40,087 nt of DNA from Paraburkholderia rhynchosiae (GCF_002879865.1 NZ_PNXY01000044.1:1-40087), one strand, 5' to 3'. Shown: positions 16,617-25,941, counted from the stretch's first letter. Numbers and translations are program-made. Notes: generated from the sequence alone by a model not told the origin.

Positions 16617-17549
16617 TCAGAATGCGACGCCGGATCGTCCTTTGAGCTGCAAGATTTCGCGAGCCTCATCTGGGCTCGCAATCTCAAGCCCCAGTCCTTC
16701 GATGATCCTGCGCACGGTGCTGACCTGCTCCGCGCTGCTTTGCGCCAGCGCGCCCGGCCCCTTCCACAGCGAATCCTCCAGACCAACGCGCACATTCCCG
16801 CCCATTGCCAACGACATTGCCGCCACCTTCATCTGGCTCGCGCCCGCGCCGATAACCGACCAGTGATAGTTGTCGCCGAACAGGCGATCCGCGGTGCGCT
16901 TCATGTGGGCGATATCGTCGGGGTGAATGCCGATGCCGCCGAGAATGCCGAACACGGTCTGGATGAAGAGCGGCCCTTTGACCAGCCCGCGATCATAGAA
17001 ATGGCGCAAGTTATAAAGATGGCTCGTGTCGTAACATTCGAACTCGAACTTCGTGCCGTTCTCGGAACCCATCTGCAGGATATGCTCGATATCCCTGAAC
17101 GTGTTGCGCGCAATCAGGTCGTGCGACTTTTCCAGATACTCTCGCTCCCAGTCGAACTTGAACTCCTTGAAGCGGTCGAGCATGTGATAGAGGCCGAAAT
17201 TCATCGTCCCCATGTTCAGGGATGCCACCTCGGGCTTGAAGACGGCAGCAGGCCGCACCCGCTCCTCGATGGTCATGTAGGGGCTGCCGCCCGTGGTCAG
17301 ATTCACCACCGCGTCCGTTCTTTCCTTAATTTCCTTCAGGAAAGGCGCAAAAGCCTCCGGGCTCTGGTCCGGTCGGCCGTTTTCGGGGTTTCGCGCGTGC
17401 AGATGCACGATCGCTGCGCCGGCTTCGGCTGCCTTGACTGCGTCCTCTGCGATCTGCTTTGCCGTGATCGGCAGATAGGGGGACATCGAAGGTGTGTGGA
17501 CGGCGCCCGTGCAGGCGCACGAGATGATGACTTTTCTTTTGTTGCCCAT
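16617..17549 (-). CDS. Beta-keto acid cleavage enzyme (BKACE, DUF849)
   Basis: This TIM-barrel Zn enzyme has 310 residues, the usual family length. Markers are IISCACTGAVHTPSMSPYLP at the N-terminus, IVHLHARNP with zinc-binding His49 and His51, NLTTGGSP, NMGTMNFG, FEFECYDTSHLYN and the C-terminal VRVGLEDSLW. Family members condense a 3-oxo acid with acetyl-CoA to give acetoacetate and a new acyl-CoA; the best known acts on 3-keto-5-aminohexanoate. ATG at 17549 follows AGGAG. Its position directly after a CoA-transferase suggests that a free beta-keto acid is a pathway intermediate. The specific acid cannot be read from sequence. Confidence 0.92.
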   Translation of the reverse strand: MGNKRKVIISCACTGAVHTPSMSPYLPITAKQIAEDAVKAAEAGAAIVHLHARNPENGRPDQSPEAFAPFLKEIKERTDAVVNLTTGGSPYMTIEERVRPAAVFKPEVASLNMGTMNFGLYHMLDRFKEFKFDWEREYLEKSHDLIARNTFRDIEHILQMGSENGTKFEFECYDTSHLYNLRHFYDRGLVKGPLFIQTVFGILGGIGIHPDDIAHMKRTADRLFGDNYHWSVIGAGASQMKVAAMSLAMGGNVRVGLEDSLWKGPGALAQSSAEQVSTVRRIIEGLGLEIASPDEAREILQLKGRSGVAF

Positions 17550-17587
17550 GTCTCACTCCTAAAACGTTGATCTCGGGGGACGCCGCG

Positions 17588-18784
17588 TCAGATGACGCCG
17601 TCCTCTCGCAGTGCTTCAATCGATGATTGATCCAGACCCAGCAGTTCCGTGAGAACCTTTTCGTTGTCGCAGCCAAGCTGACCGCTCGGCACGATCTCCG
17701 GCAACTCCATATCCTCGTAGCGCATCGGCGATCGGGACACGACGACATCGCCGTACTCGGGATGGCTGATATTGTTCAGAAAGCCGTTCTTGTGAAGTTC
17801 TTCGTCCGACGTGACTTCCGTCAGATTGCGCACGGGTGCAAACGGCACGCGGTATCGGCGGAAAATGTCGGCAAGCGCGTCGCGGCTTTTCGATTCCGTA
17901 AAAGCCTGGACGATCTCGTCGACCTCGTCCATCCGGTTGACGCGTTCCTTCAGCGTGGAGAAGCGCGGATCGTCTTTCAGATCGGTCCGGCCGAGCGCCT
18001 GAAGCAGCGATTGCCAGTGCGTTTCACCGACGCACAGCACAGCGATATAGCCATCCGATGCGGCGTACACGTTGTACGGTGACTCGGCCATGCCGCCATG
18101 CCGGTTTCCTGTTCGTGACGGCGCCGTGTCACCCGAGCCGTACCACAAGCCGAGATTGGAGCTCATGGTCGCGTAGACCGCCTCGATCATTGCGACTTCG
18201 ACCTTGCGCCCGACACCCGTGCGCTCCCGCTCGAACAACGCCGTCATCACCGCACCATAGAGGTGAGTGCCGCCCGAGAAGTCACAGATCGCGGGGCCGC
18301 ACTTGACCGGTGGACGATCTTCGTAACCTGTCACGCTCATAATGCCGGACATCGCCTGGATGGTCAGATCCATGGCCGGCAGATCCTTATAGCCGCCAGT
18401 CGATCCGTAGCCCGTGCCCGCCGCGTAGATCAAACGTGGGTTGATTGCCTTGAGCGCGTCGTAACCGACGCCTAGGCGATCCATCACACCCGGTGCGAAG
18501 TTTTCCAGCAGCACATCCGCTTTCCCGACCAACTGTCCAAGCAGTTCCTTGCCGCGCCCGGTTTTCAGATTCAGGGTCATGAACTTCTTGTTCGAGTTGA
18601 GCATGGCAAAAGGCAGCGCCGCGCCTCCGACCACGCTCCGGCGTCTGAGATTCTCGCCGCCCGGCGGTTCGATCTTGATCACCTCCGCTCCTGCCATCGC
18701 CATCAGGAACGTGGCATACGGGCCGTTGTATACCTGGCCCAGATCGATCACCGTGACGCCGCGCAGTGGCAAATCGCGTGTCAT
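17588..18784 (-). CDS. Class III CoA-transferase (CaiB/BaiF family)
   Basis: The 398-residue protein begins PLRGVTVIDLGQVYNGPYAT, continues with GAEVIKIEPPGGENLRR and LNLKTGRGKELL, and has the likely catalytic Asp139 in PAMDLTIQAMSG. It transfers CoA from a donor thioester to a carboxylic acid, the activation step of many acid-degrading pathways. ATG at 18784 follows AGGGGA; the longer upstream frame would overlap the preceding gene. Only 1 base separates it from the stop of the crotonase-family gene and 38 bases from BKACE, so these are co-transcribed. No acyl-CoA ligase is present in the window, so this is the best candidate for substrate activation. Confidence 0.93.
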   Translation of the reverse strand: MTRDLPLRGVTVIDLGQVYNGPYATFLMAMAGAEVIKIEPPGGENLRRRSVVGGAALPFAMLNSNKKFMTLNLKTGRGKELLGQLVGKADVLLENFAPGVMDRLGVGYDALKAINPRLIYAAGTGYGSTGGYKDLPAMDLTIQAMSGIMSVTGYEDRPPVKCGPAICDFSGGTHLYGAVMTALFERERTGVGRKVEVAMIEAVYATMSSNLGLWYGSGDTAPSRTGNRHGGMAESPYNVYAASDGYIAVLCVGETHWQSLLQALGRTDLKDDPRFSTLKERVNRMDEVDEIVQAFTESKSRDALADIFRRYRVPFAPVRNLTEVTSDEELHKNGFLNNISHPEYGDVVVSRSPMRYEDMELPEIVPSGQLGCDNEKVLTELLGLDQSSIEALREDGVI

Positions 18785-18785
18785 G

Positions 18786-19559
18786 TCAGTTCCCCTGAAA
18801 TCTGGCCGGCCGCTTTTCCGCAAACGCGGACGGCCCTTCCTTTGCATCCTGCGTCGCCTGTAGCAGTCGCTGAACGAGTTGCTCGACACGGAGCCCCGTA
18901 TTCAGATCCATGTCACGGCTTCGGATCGCCAACTCCTTGGCGGCCTGAACCGCGAGCGGCGCATTGGCTGCGATACGTCGCGCGTAATCCATGGCGGCGT
19001 CCATCAGTTGTTCTTTTGGAACGACTTTGTTGACCAGGCCCCAGCGATAGGCCGTCTGCGCGTCGATCGTGTCGCCGGTCAGCGTCAACTCCATGGCGAG
19101 CGCATAAGGGATTTGCGACATCACCCGCTGGGTTCCGCCATTGCCTGCCACAATGCCACGTTTGACCTCGGCAAGACTGAACGTTGCATGCTCCGCGGCG
19201 ACCCGGATATCAGTGGCGAACATCAGCGTCATACCGCCGCCCATCGACAGCCCATTCACCGCCGCGATGACGGGCTTCCACACTTCGAGCCCGCGGTTGA
19301 GCAACTGGTCACGCTGCGTCAACCACATCTCCGACATTTCCGTCGGCTGCGAAACGAAACTCTTGATGTCGGCGCCCGCCGTAAATGCCCGCTCGCCCGC
19401 ACCGGTGACGATCGCCACGCGAACCTGCGCGTCGTCCCTCACGCGGCGCCATGCTTCGGACAGCCCCTGATAGTGTTCGAGGTCCATTGCGTTGAGGCGC
19501 TCCGGACGGTTGATCGTGATGACGGCAATGCCATCGTCGACCTGGTATTCGATTGTCAT
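18786..19559 (-). CDS. Crotonase-family protein with one catalytic Glu replaced by Thr
   Basis: This 257-residue enoyl-CoA hydratase/isomerase family member has FTAGADIKSF and NGLSMGGGMTLMFATD as oxyanion-hole regions. At the first catalytic Glu position of classical hydratases (GGGCELAM in mammalian enzyme) it has Thr111, whereas the second Glu is kept as Glu131 in SLAEVKRGIVAG. Enzymes with only the second Glu often act as isomerases or on unusual substrates rather than as simple hydratases. ATG at 19559 follows GAGGGAG; a GTG at 19577 is less likely. It lies 24 bases after the acyl-CoA dehydrogenase and just before the CoA-transferase. Confidence 0.9.
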   Translation of the reverse strand: MTIEYQVDDGIAVITINRPERLNAMDLEHYQGLSEAWRRVRDDAQVRVAIVTGAGERAFTAGADIKSFVSQPTEMSEMWLTQRDQLLNRGLEVWKPVIAAVNGLSMGGGMTLMFATDIRVAAEHATFSLAEVKRGIVAGNGGTQRVMSQIPYALAMELTLTGDTIDAQTAYRWGLVNKVVPKEQLMDAAMDYARRIAANAPLAVQAAKELAIRSRDMDLNTGLRVEQLVQRLLQATQDAKEGPSAFAEKRPARFQGN

Positions 19560-19583
19560 TGCGTCTCCCTCTTTCACTAACCT

Positions 19584-20786
19584 TCAGGACCGGGAACCCA
19601 GCAGGTGCCGTGCGACCACCATGCGCTGAACTTCCGAAGGACCTTCGCCGATGCGCTTGATCCGCATTTCGCGATACCAGCGCTCCAACGGCATTTCCTG
19701 CGCGACGCCCATGCCGCCGAGAATCTGGATGCATCGGTCGACCACACGGCCGGCCGTCTCCGTGGCGAGCACCTTGGCCATGGAGGCATCGACCTTCATG
19801 TCCTGCCCGAGGTCGGCCTTCCATGCCGCGCGATACACCATCAGACGCGCAGCCTGGAGCTCGATTTCCGAATCGGCGATCATCCACTGAATCGCCTGCC
19901 GGTCACTCAGCAACGCACCGAACGTCTTTCTCTGCTTGGCCCAGTCGATCGCCAGTTGCAACGCCGCACTGGCCACACCCAGCGTTCCGGCCGCATACGG
20001 AACGCGCCCATGCACGAGGAGCTTGTCGACCAGTTCGAAACCACGCCCCTCGACACCCAGCAGATTTTCCTCAGGCACCTCGTAGTTATCGAAGTGCACT
20101 TCGTACGGCGCATAGGAGCGAATCACCGGGATCTTCGTGACGTTGACCCCTGGCCGATCCATGTCAATGATGAATGCCGACACGCCATCGCGACTTTTAG
20201 ACGGACCCGTGCGAGCAAACGCGACGCCCCAGCGCGACTCGTTCGCGGCCGTGATCCACATCTTGCTGCCGTTCAGCACATAGTGGTCGCCGACACGCTC
20301 GGCTTTGGTCTGGATCGCGCGGGCCGGATCGGAGCCGCCACTCGGCTCACTGATCGCGAAGAACGCTTTCTCGCCCCGCTCGATGCTCGGCACCGCGTAC
20401 TGTCGAATCTGCGCTTCCGTGCCGCCGAAGATGATGCTGGGCGGATCGAAACCAAACGCGCCGCACGCCGGAACATAGGCGCCCATGCGGCATTTCGCCG
20501 ATTCCTCCGCCACGATGCATTGCGCCAGCAGGTTCAGACCCGCGCCGCCGTATTCCTCCGGACTCTGAACGCACCACAGTCCGAGACTTTTTGCCTTGGC
20601 TTGCAGTTCCTTGAGCTGCCCTTCCGGCAACGCGTAGGCGTCGTGCGGCAGCTTTTCTTCAAGGGGAATGACCTCGTTGGTCATGAACCGGCGGACCGTG
20701 TCCTCGAGCATGCGCAGTTCTTCCGGCATCTCCCAGGCACCGAGGGTGCGCAGGCTGTCTGCGAGCTCCGTTGTAGCTGTGTCCAT
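19584..20786 (-). CDS. Acyl-CoA dehydrogenase
   Basis: This 400-residue flavoprotein has the ACAD domains in order: helical N-terminus, GLWCVQSPEEYGGAGL, the FAD-contact ISEPSGGSDPAR, GSKMWITAANES, and the C-terminal FGALLSDRQAIQWM and QILGGMGVAQEMPLERWYRE. The catalytic base is present as Glu381 in RIGEGPSEVQR. It introduces the 2,3-double bond into an acyl-CoA and passes electrons to ETF. It is the first gene of a five-gene operon. Its promoter (20814-20842) overlaps operator D, so expression is probably controlled by the GntR/FCD regulator. Confidence 0.95.
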   Translation of the reverse strand: MDTATTELADSLRTLGAWEMPEELRMLEDTVRRFMTNEVIPLEEKLPHDAYALPEGQLKELQAKAKSLGLWCVQSPEEYGGAGLNLLAQCIVAEESAKCRMGAYVPACGAFGFDPPSIIFGGTEAQIRQYAVPSIERGEKAFFAISEPSGGSDPARAIQTKAERVGDHYVLNGSKMWITAANESRWGVAFARTGPSKSRDGVSAFIIDMDRPGVNVTKIPVIRSYAPYEVHFDNYEVPEENLLGVEGRGFELVDKLLVHGRVPYAAGTLGVASAALQLAIDWAKQRKTFGALLSDRQAIQWMIADSEIELQAARLMVYRAAWKADLGQDMKVDASMAKVLATETAGRVVDRCIQILGGMGVAQEMPLERWYREMRIKRIGEGPSEVQRMVVARHLLGSRS

Positions 20787-20813
20787 TTCGCTCCTCCGTT
20801 CTTCTCAGTTCCA

Positions 20814-20842
20814 AATCTACCATGCCACGATTCAAATATCAA
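20814..20842 (-). promoter_or_regulatory. Predicted sigma-70 promoter of the acyl-CoA dehydrogenase operon
   Basis: Minus-strand TTGATA (20842-20837) and TAGATT (20819-20814) are 17 bases apart, 28 bases from the start codon. The -35 sits in one half of operator D, the same layout as at operators A and E. Confidence 0.55.
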
Positions 20843-20859
20843 CCATTGAAATAATTGCA
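20839..20859. promoter_or_regulatory. Operator D: dispersed CCATTG inverted-repeat motif
   Basis: The left half and centre (TCAACCATTGAAAT) are identical to operator A; the right half is degenerate (AATTGCA), with 17 of 21 positions shared. The surrounding 33 bases closely resemble those of operator E upstream of livK, including the spacing to the -35. It lies 53 bases upstream of the acyl-CoA dehydrogenase start. Confidence 0.65.
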
Positions 20860-20960
20860 ATCACGGTGACTTTATCTACAGGTTTTTGCTCCCCGCACCG
20901 ACAATCGGCGCTTTGCTCCCGTGGGAGCCAGCCGCACAACTGCCCTCTCAGGTCACCGGT

Positions 20961-22448
20961 CTAATCGCCGTTGATGCACACGCTTTTCTGGTAAAGGAAG
21001 CCGTCGACATGCTGCGGGCCGCCCTTCCATCCATAGCCGCTTTGCTTGTATCCGCCGAACCCCACCGCGGGATCCACCACGCCGTAGCAATTCACCCATA
21101 CAGTGCCCGCCTTGATGCCGTGCATCATCTTCGTCATGGTGTTGACGCTGCGGGTCCACACGGCGCCGCCGAGACCGTATTCGGTGTCGTTCGCAAGGCG
21201 CAATGCTTCGTCCGCCGTGTCGAACGGAATCACCGAAATGACCGGGCCGAAAATCTCCTCCCGGGCAATGGTCATCGAGTTGGAGACGTTGGAGAATATC
21301 GTCGGCTCGATGAAATATCCCCCGGCCAGCGCGCCCCCCACCCGGCCGCCGCCCGACGCCAGCTGCGCGCCTTCCTTGCCGCCAATTGACACATAGCTCA
21401 TGACACGGTCGAGCTGCCGCTGTGAAATCAGCGGGCCAAGCTGAACCGTCGGGTCAAGCGGGTCACCCACCTTGAGTGTTTTGCCGAAAGCGACGAGTCG
21501 CTCGACGAATGCCTCGTGAATGCTGCGCTCGACGAAGAGGCGCGTGCCGGCGTAGCAAACCTGCCCAGTGTTCGAGAAAACGGCCATCGCCGCTCCGGGC
21601 ACAGCTTTGTCGAGATCCGCATCGGCGAACACGATGTCTGGCGATTTGCCCCCCAGTTCGAGTTGCAAGCGCTTCATGTTCCCCGCCGACGCCTTGATGA
21701 TTTCCCGCCCCGTCTGCGTGGAGCCGGTAAATGCAATGCGGTCGACGCCCGGATGCGACGCCAGGGCGGCCCCCGCTTCCGAACCGAGCCCCGTCACGAC
21801 GTTCACAACGCCCGGAGGGACGCCGGCTTCGATCAAAAGCTCGGCCGTTCGCAAGACCGTCAACGAAGCATCTTCCGCCGGCTTCATCACGGCGGTGCAA
21901 CCTGTCGCCAAAGCCGCACCCACAACCCACCACTGACTCATCAGCGGGCCATTCCACGGAATGATGCCGCCCACCACGCCGACCGGCGCCTGGATCGTCA
22001 TGGTCGTGAAATTGCCCGGCAGCGAGTTCTGAATGGTCTGCCCATTGCAGTTCATTGTTTGACTGGCGAAGTACATGATGACTTGCAGCATCCAGTTCTT
22101 CACCCCGGCAGTGCGTGCGACGGGCGCGCCCATATCGAGCGACTCCAGCAAAGCCAACTCGTCATAATTCTTTTCGATCAGGTCGTGGACCTTGATCAGC
22201 AATGCTTGACGCTGGTGCGGTGTGAACCGGCTCCACGGTCCCTCGAATGCGCGGCGCGCTGCTGCGACAGCGACGTCGACATCGTCCTTCGTGCCACGCG
22301 CGAGTTTTGCCAGCACGCGCCCGTTAGCCGGATTGAAGCTGTCCACCCGCTCACCTGAGAGCGACGGCTTCCACTGGCCGTCAATGAAGTGATCCTTCTC
22401 GGGATTGGCAAGGAAATTGACTACAGGCGGCTTCGAAATATCATTCAT
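20961..22448 (-). CDS. NAD(P)-dependent aldehyde dehydrogenase
   Basis: This 495-residue member of the ALDH superfamily has PWNGPLMSQWW, MKPAEDASLT, the cofactor loop FTGSTQTGREI, general base Glu264 in LELGGKSPD and nucleophile Cys298 in NTGQVCYAGTR. It oxidises an aldehyde to a carboxylic acid. ATG at 22448 follows AAGGA; the longer frame to 22517 is unsupported. It lies 99 bases after the zinc alcohol dehydrogenase, so alcohol to aldehyde to acid oxidation feeding the CoA-transferase is a plausible sequence. It ends the liv-led operon. Confidence 0.94.
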   Translation of the reverse strand: MNDISKPPVVNFLANPEKDHFIDGQWKPSLSGERVDSFNPANGRVLAKLARGTKDDVDVAVAAARRAFEGPWSRFTPHQRQALLIKVHDLIEKNYDELALLESLDMGAPVARTAGVKNWMLQVIMYFASQTMNCNGQTIQNSLPGNFTTMTIQAPVGVVGGIIPWNGPLMSQWWVVGAALATGCTAVMKPAEDASLTVLRTAELLIEAGVPPGVVNVVTGLGSEAGAALASHPGVDRIAFTGSTQTGREIIKASAGNMKRLQLELGGKSPDIVFADADLDKAVPGAAMAVFSNTGQVCYAGTRLFVERSIHEAFVERLVAFGKTLKVGDPLDPTVQLGPLISQRQLDRVMSYVSIGGKEGAQLASGGGRVGGALAGGYFIEPTIFSNVSNSMTIAREEIFGPVISVIPFDTADEALRLANDTEYGLGGAVWTRSVNTMTKMMHGIKAGTVWVNCYGVVDPAVGFGGYKQSGYGWKGGPQHVDGFLYQKSVCINGD

Positions 22449-22547
22449 GTCGTGTTCCTTAAACTCGTCTTTCTTTCCCGGTCGCACATGCGAATTGTGA
22501 CTAGGTCCTGCATGCATGCGGCGGGCCGGCTCGCCATCGAGATCCGA

Positions 22548-23612
22548 TCAGCCCACTTCCGGTCGTTCGAGCACAAGTCGGCCCGTGACCTTGCCGGACT
22601 TCAGGCGAAGCAATGCCTCATTCGCCTCGTCGAACGGCATATGGTCGATGGGGATCGACTTCAGCTTGCCCGAACGCGCCATCTCGACGACATCTTTCAG
22701 ATCTTGCAGGGTGCCCGTTTGCGTTCCCATCACACTGCGCGGTAGAAATATCATGCCGGCCAGCGACAGTTCGAGCTCACCGCCCGCGGCGCCCACCAGC
22801 ACCAGCTTGCCGCCCTTGCCCAAGCTGTCGAACGCGACTTTCGCCGTCGTTGACCGGTTCACGAAATCCATTGCATAGAGAACGGGACCGCCTGCGGCCT
22901 GGGCGATCTGCTCCCCGAGATCTTCCGCGGTTCCGTCGATGACGGCAGTCGCACCTGACGCAAGAGCGGCTTGCCGTTTCGAATCGTCGACATCGACCAC
23001 CACAATATTGCGGTGGCCGAGTGCGATGAGCATCGCGATCGCCGCTTGGCCAAGACCGCCCGCGCCGATCAGGAGAACCGCACTATCGGGATCCGTGATC
23101 GCAAGCTTGCGAATTGCAGAGAGCACCGTGATGCCGGAGCACGCGTAAGTTGCAGCCACTGCGGGATCGAGATCGCCCGGGTCCACCAGATATCGGGAAT
23201 GCGGGACCAGAACGCGAGAGCCAAAACCGCCGTGGCGTACAACGCCGATGCTCGACTGCTTGACGCACATGTTGTCTTCGCCCGCTTTGCATCTGTCGCA
23301 TACCCCGCAACCGATCCATGGGTAGACGATGCGCCGGTCCCCCTTGTTGACGCCGGTGGCGTCCGGCCCGCAAGCAACCACACGTCCCACCACTTCGTGG
23401 CCGGGCGCCTTGGGAAGGGTGACACCCCGATCGGTGATCCGCAGGACTTTACCATTCCCCATGTTGTATTCGCCTTTCCAGAAATGCAGATCGGAATGGC
23501 AAACACCGCAATGGGAAACGTCGAGAAGAACTTCTGCACCCTTCGGTTCCGGATCATCCATTTCGATAGCCTGCAACGGCTCACCATTGGTAACCACAGC
23601 CCACAGTTTCAT
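22548..23612 (-). CDS. Zinc-dependent alcohol dehydrogenase
   Basis: This 354-residue medium-chain dehydrogenase has catalytic zinc ligands in SHCGVCHSD (Cys35) and APGHEVVG (His72, Glu73). The four-Cys structural zinc lobe is at residues 102-116 (CGVCDRCKAGEDNMC). The NAD-binding GAGGLGQ is followed by an acidic VVDVDD that favours NAD over NADP. ATG at 23612 follows GGGAG. Its relatives oxidise primary or cyclic alcohols. It is flanked by an SDR and an ALDH on the same strand. Confidence 0.93.
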   Translation of the reverse strand: MKLWAVVTNGEPLQAIEMDDPEPKGAEVLLDVSHCGVCHSDLHFWKGEYNMGNGKVLRITDRGVTLPKAPGHEVVGRVVACGPDATGVNKGDRRIVYPWIGCGVCDRCKAGEDNMCVKQSSIGVVRHGGFGSRVLVPHSRYLVDPGDLDPAVAATYACSGITVLSAIRKLAITDPDSAVLLIGAGGLGQAAIAMLIALGHRNIVVVDVDDSKRQAALASGATAVIDGTAEDLGEQIAQAAGGPVLYAMDFVNRSTTAKVAFDSLGKGGKLVLVGAAGGELELSLAGMIFLPRSVMGTQTGTLQDLKDVVEMARSGKLKSIPIDHMPFDEANEALLRLKSGKVTGRLVLERPEVG

Positions 23613-23682
23613 TAGTCATTCTCCCAGGAAAAAGGGTTGGCCGGATCCGGCCGCTGATTTATCGTGCACAGACGCGGTTGAG

Positions 23683-24432
23683 TCACACCGCCGACGCCCC
23701 GCTGTCCACGGACAGAATCTGGCCTGTCATCCGGCGCGATTCGTCGGAGGCGAGATAGACACCCATATGCGCGATGTCCATCGGCTCCAGAAAGCCAAGC
23801 AGGTGGATGGATTTCAACTTTTGCGCGGCGTCGTTGATCTCCATTCGGGACTTGACCCTCGGCGTAAGTGTGACGCTCGGTGCGATCGCATTCACGCGAA
23901 TGGAATGCTTGGCATATTCCGCGGCCATCGATCGAGTGAGCGATGCGACGGCACCTTTAGCAGCGGTATAGCTGTCGCGTCCGGGTAACGCCATCACAGC
24001 CGCCATCGACGTCAGGTTGATCACCGACCCGCCGCCTGCGCGGATCAACTCCGGAATAGTGTGCCGGCAGCACAGAAAGGTGCCGAACAGGTCGAGCTTG
24101 ATGGTGCGCCAAAACTCGTCGAGGGGCACTTCGGTAACGGGACCGTCAAGCAGACTGGAGCCGCCGGCTATATTGCACAGCACATCTACCTTACCGAACG
24201 AGCGTACGGTGCGTCCGATCGACTCCTTTACCTCGTCGTCGCTGCTGACGTCACATGCCAGCGCCATCGCGTCGGCGTGCGCCGCTCCCGCGATAGCTTC
24301 GCCGGCGACATCCGGATTGATGTCGATAGCCGCTATCCGTGCGCCCTCCGCGAGAAAGCGCTCGCAAATCGCCCTGCCGATTCCGCCACCCGCCCCGGTT
24401 ACAAACGCCACCTTGCCGTCGAGTCTGCCCAC
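23683..24432 (-). CDS. SDR-family oxidoreductase
   Basis: The 249-residue classical short-chain dehydrogenase has VTGAGGGIGRAI (NAD(P)-binding), DVSSDDEV, NIAGGSSLLDGP, NLTSMAAVMALPGRDSYTAAKG with Ser, Tyr and Lys catalytic residues, and a C-terminal MTGQILSVDSGAS. The AIDINP stretch after the second strand, with an Asp, suggests NAD. It starts with GTG at 24432 behind GGGAG, 49 bases after livF, and precedes the alcohol dehydrogenase. It could oxidise a hydroxyl group on the imported compound or a 3-hydroxyacyl-CoA. Substrate not assignable. Confidence 0.9.
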   Translation of the reverse strand: MGRLDGKVAFVTGAGGGIGRAICERFLAEGARIAAIDINPDVAGEAIAGAAHADAMALACDVSSDDEVKESIGRTVRSFGKVDVLCNIAGGSSLLDGPVTEVPLDEFWRTIKLDLFGTFLCCRHTIPELIRAGGGSVINLTSMAAVMALPGRDSYTAAKGAVASLTRSMAAEYAKHSIRVNAIAPSVTLTPRVKSRMEINDAAQKLKSIHLLGFLEPMDIAHMGVYLASDESRRMTGQILSVDSGASAV

Positions 24433-24481
24433 GTCGCTCTTCTCCCGTTCACCTTCAGCTGATTGATTTGTGCCTGAACGA

Positions 24482-25204
24482 TCACGTTCCCAGGTATGCT
24501 TTCTGGACGTCTTCGCTCAGCGCCAACGTCTTTGCGTCGTCCTCGGCAATCACGCTCCCGCCTTCGAGTACGTAGCCCCGGTCCGAGATCTCGAGAGCGA
24601 TTTCTGCGTTCTGCTCAATGACCAGAATGTCGACGCCCGTTCTGGAAATCTCCGTGATGAGTTCGGCGATGCGTTCGACCATCGCAGGACTCAACCCGAT
24701 AGTCGGTTCGTCGAGCAGGATGATGCGCGGCTCGCTCATCAACGCGCGCGCAACCGCAACCATCTGCTGCTGACCGCCGCTGAAGGAGCCTGCGAGTGTC
24801 GAAAGCCGGTCTTTCAGATCCGGGAAAAGCGCCAGTACGCGCTCCATATTGCGAGCGATCGCAGCGCGATCTTTTATCGTGTAGGCGCCGAGTTCGAGGT
24901 TTTCCTTAAAGCTCATATCGACAAAAAGGCGACGCCCTTCCGGAACGACAGCAAGGCCTCGTTGCACGAGTCGGTCCGGCGACAGCCCAGTGACCTCCTC
25001 GCCGAATAGCCTGACACTTCCCGCTGTCGGCTTGACCAGACCACACACACACTTGATGACGGTCGATTTCCCCGCACCATTGGCGCCGATCATGGTCACC
25101 ACGCTGCCCCGCGCGACTTTCAGCGAAACATTGTTGATCGCGGGGACACCGCCATAGGCCGCGCAGAGCCCTTCGACTTCAAGGGAGTACTGTTCACTTG
25201 TCAT
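24482..25204 (-). CDS. livF: LivF-type ABC transporter ATP-binding protein
   Basis: This 240-residue ATPase of the branched-chain (HAAT) ABC family has Walker A GANGAGKST, signature SGGQQQMVAVARAL, Walker B IILLDEPTIGL and a D-loop/H-loop region VIEQNAEIALEI. It energises import through LivH and LivM. The start codon overlaps the stop of livG by 11 bases, indicating coupled translation. It is the last liv gene; the SDR gene follows at 49 bases. Confidence 0.95.
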   Translation of the reverse strand: MTSEQYSLEVEGLCAAYGGVPAINNVSLKVARGSVVTMIGANGAGKSTVIKCVCGLVKPTAGSVRLFGEEVTGLSPDRLVQRGLAVVPEGRRLFVDMSFKENLELGAYTIKDRAAIARNMERVLALFPDLKDRLSTLAGSFSGGQQQMVAVARALMSEPRIILLDEPTIGLSPAMVERIAELITEISRTGVDILVIEQNAEIALEISDRGYVLEGGSVIAEDDAKTLALSEDVQKAYLGT

Positions 25205-25940
25205 GACGTTTCCCCAGGTACGCGGCGATCACGTGTTCGTTGGTGCGGATCTCCGCCGGAGTACCCGTCGCCAGTTGCTGTCCGTGATGTAGAACAACCA
25301 GCCGGTCGCATACCGACATAACGGCCTTCATGTTGTGTTCGACCAGCAGGATCGTGCAGTCAAATTCGCGGCGAATCGCGCGGAACACATCGAGCGTCGA
25401 CACCACTTCTGTCTGGTTCAGGCCCGTCAATGGCTCATCCAGACAAAGCAGTTTCGGGCGAGCGGCAAATGCAATCGCGATGCTCACCAGCCGCTGTATC
25501 CCGTGCGGAAGCGTGCCGGCCAGACTCTCGAGATACGGTGTCACGCCAAGGATGTCCGCCGTCTCTTCGACGCGGAGCTTGCGCTCAGTCTGGCTCGCGC
25601 GAGCCATCCCATGAACGGTGCCCAGCAGGATGTTGTCGCGAACCGTCATGGTGCGCATGTAACTGCTGTGCTGAAACGTCCGCACGAGTCCCATGCGGCT
25701 GATTTTCGTGGGCGACCAGCCCGTGCACTCCCGACCGAAAATCTCGAGCTTTCCGGCGCTCGGCTTGATGAATCCGCTGATCAGATTGAAGGTCGTACTC
25801 TTGCCCGCGCCGTTCGGGCCAATGAGGCCGAGAATCTCGCCCTTGCGAATGTCCAGATTCAGGTCCGACACCGCGAGAAGTCCGCCGAAGCGGCGCGAGA
25901 GACCACGTGTCCTCAACAGAAACGAACCGTCGTTGCTCAT
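25194..25940 (-). CDS. livG: LivG-type ABC transporter ATP-binding protein
   Basis: This is a 248-residue ATPase with Walker A GPNGAGKST, Walker B LLCLDEPLTGL and H-loop LLVEHNMKAVM. The signature region reads LPHGIQRLVSIAIAF, a degenerate form of the usual LPYGQQR sequence common in LivG proteins. ATG at 25940 follows AAAAGGGGG and is one base after the livM stop. It forms the ATPase pair with LivF. Confidence 0.95.
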   Translation of the reverse strand: MSNDGSFLLRTRGLSRRFGGLLAVSDLNLDIRKGEILGLIGPNGAGKSTTFNLISGFIKPSAGKLEIFGRECTGWSPTKISRMGLVRTFQHSSYMRTMTVRDNILLGTVHGMARASQTERKLRVEETADILGVTPYLESLAGTLPHGIQRLVSIAIAFAARPKLLCLDEPLTGLNQTEVVSTLDVFRAIRREFDCTILLVEHNMKAVMSVCDRLVVLHHGQQLATGTPAEIRTNEHVIAAYLGKRHDK

Positions 25941-25941
25941 G

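Noticed and set aside
19605..20849. 414-codon plus-strand open frame
   Set aside because: It is antisense to the acyl-CoA dehydrogenase gene, which has full family motifs; the antisense product is His/Arg-rich and featureless.
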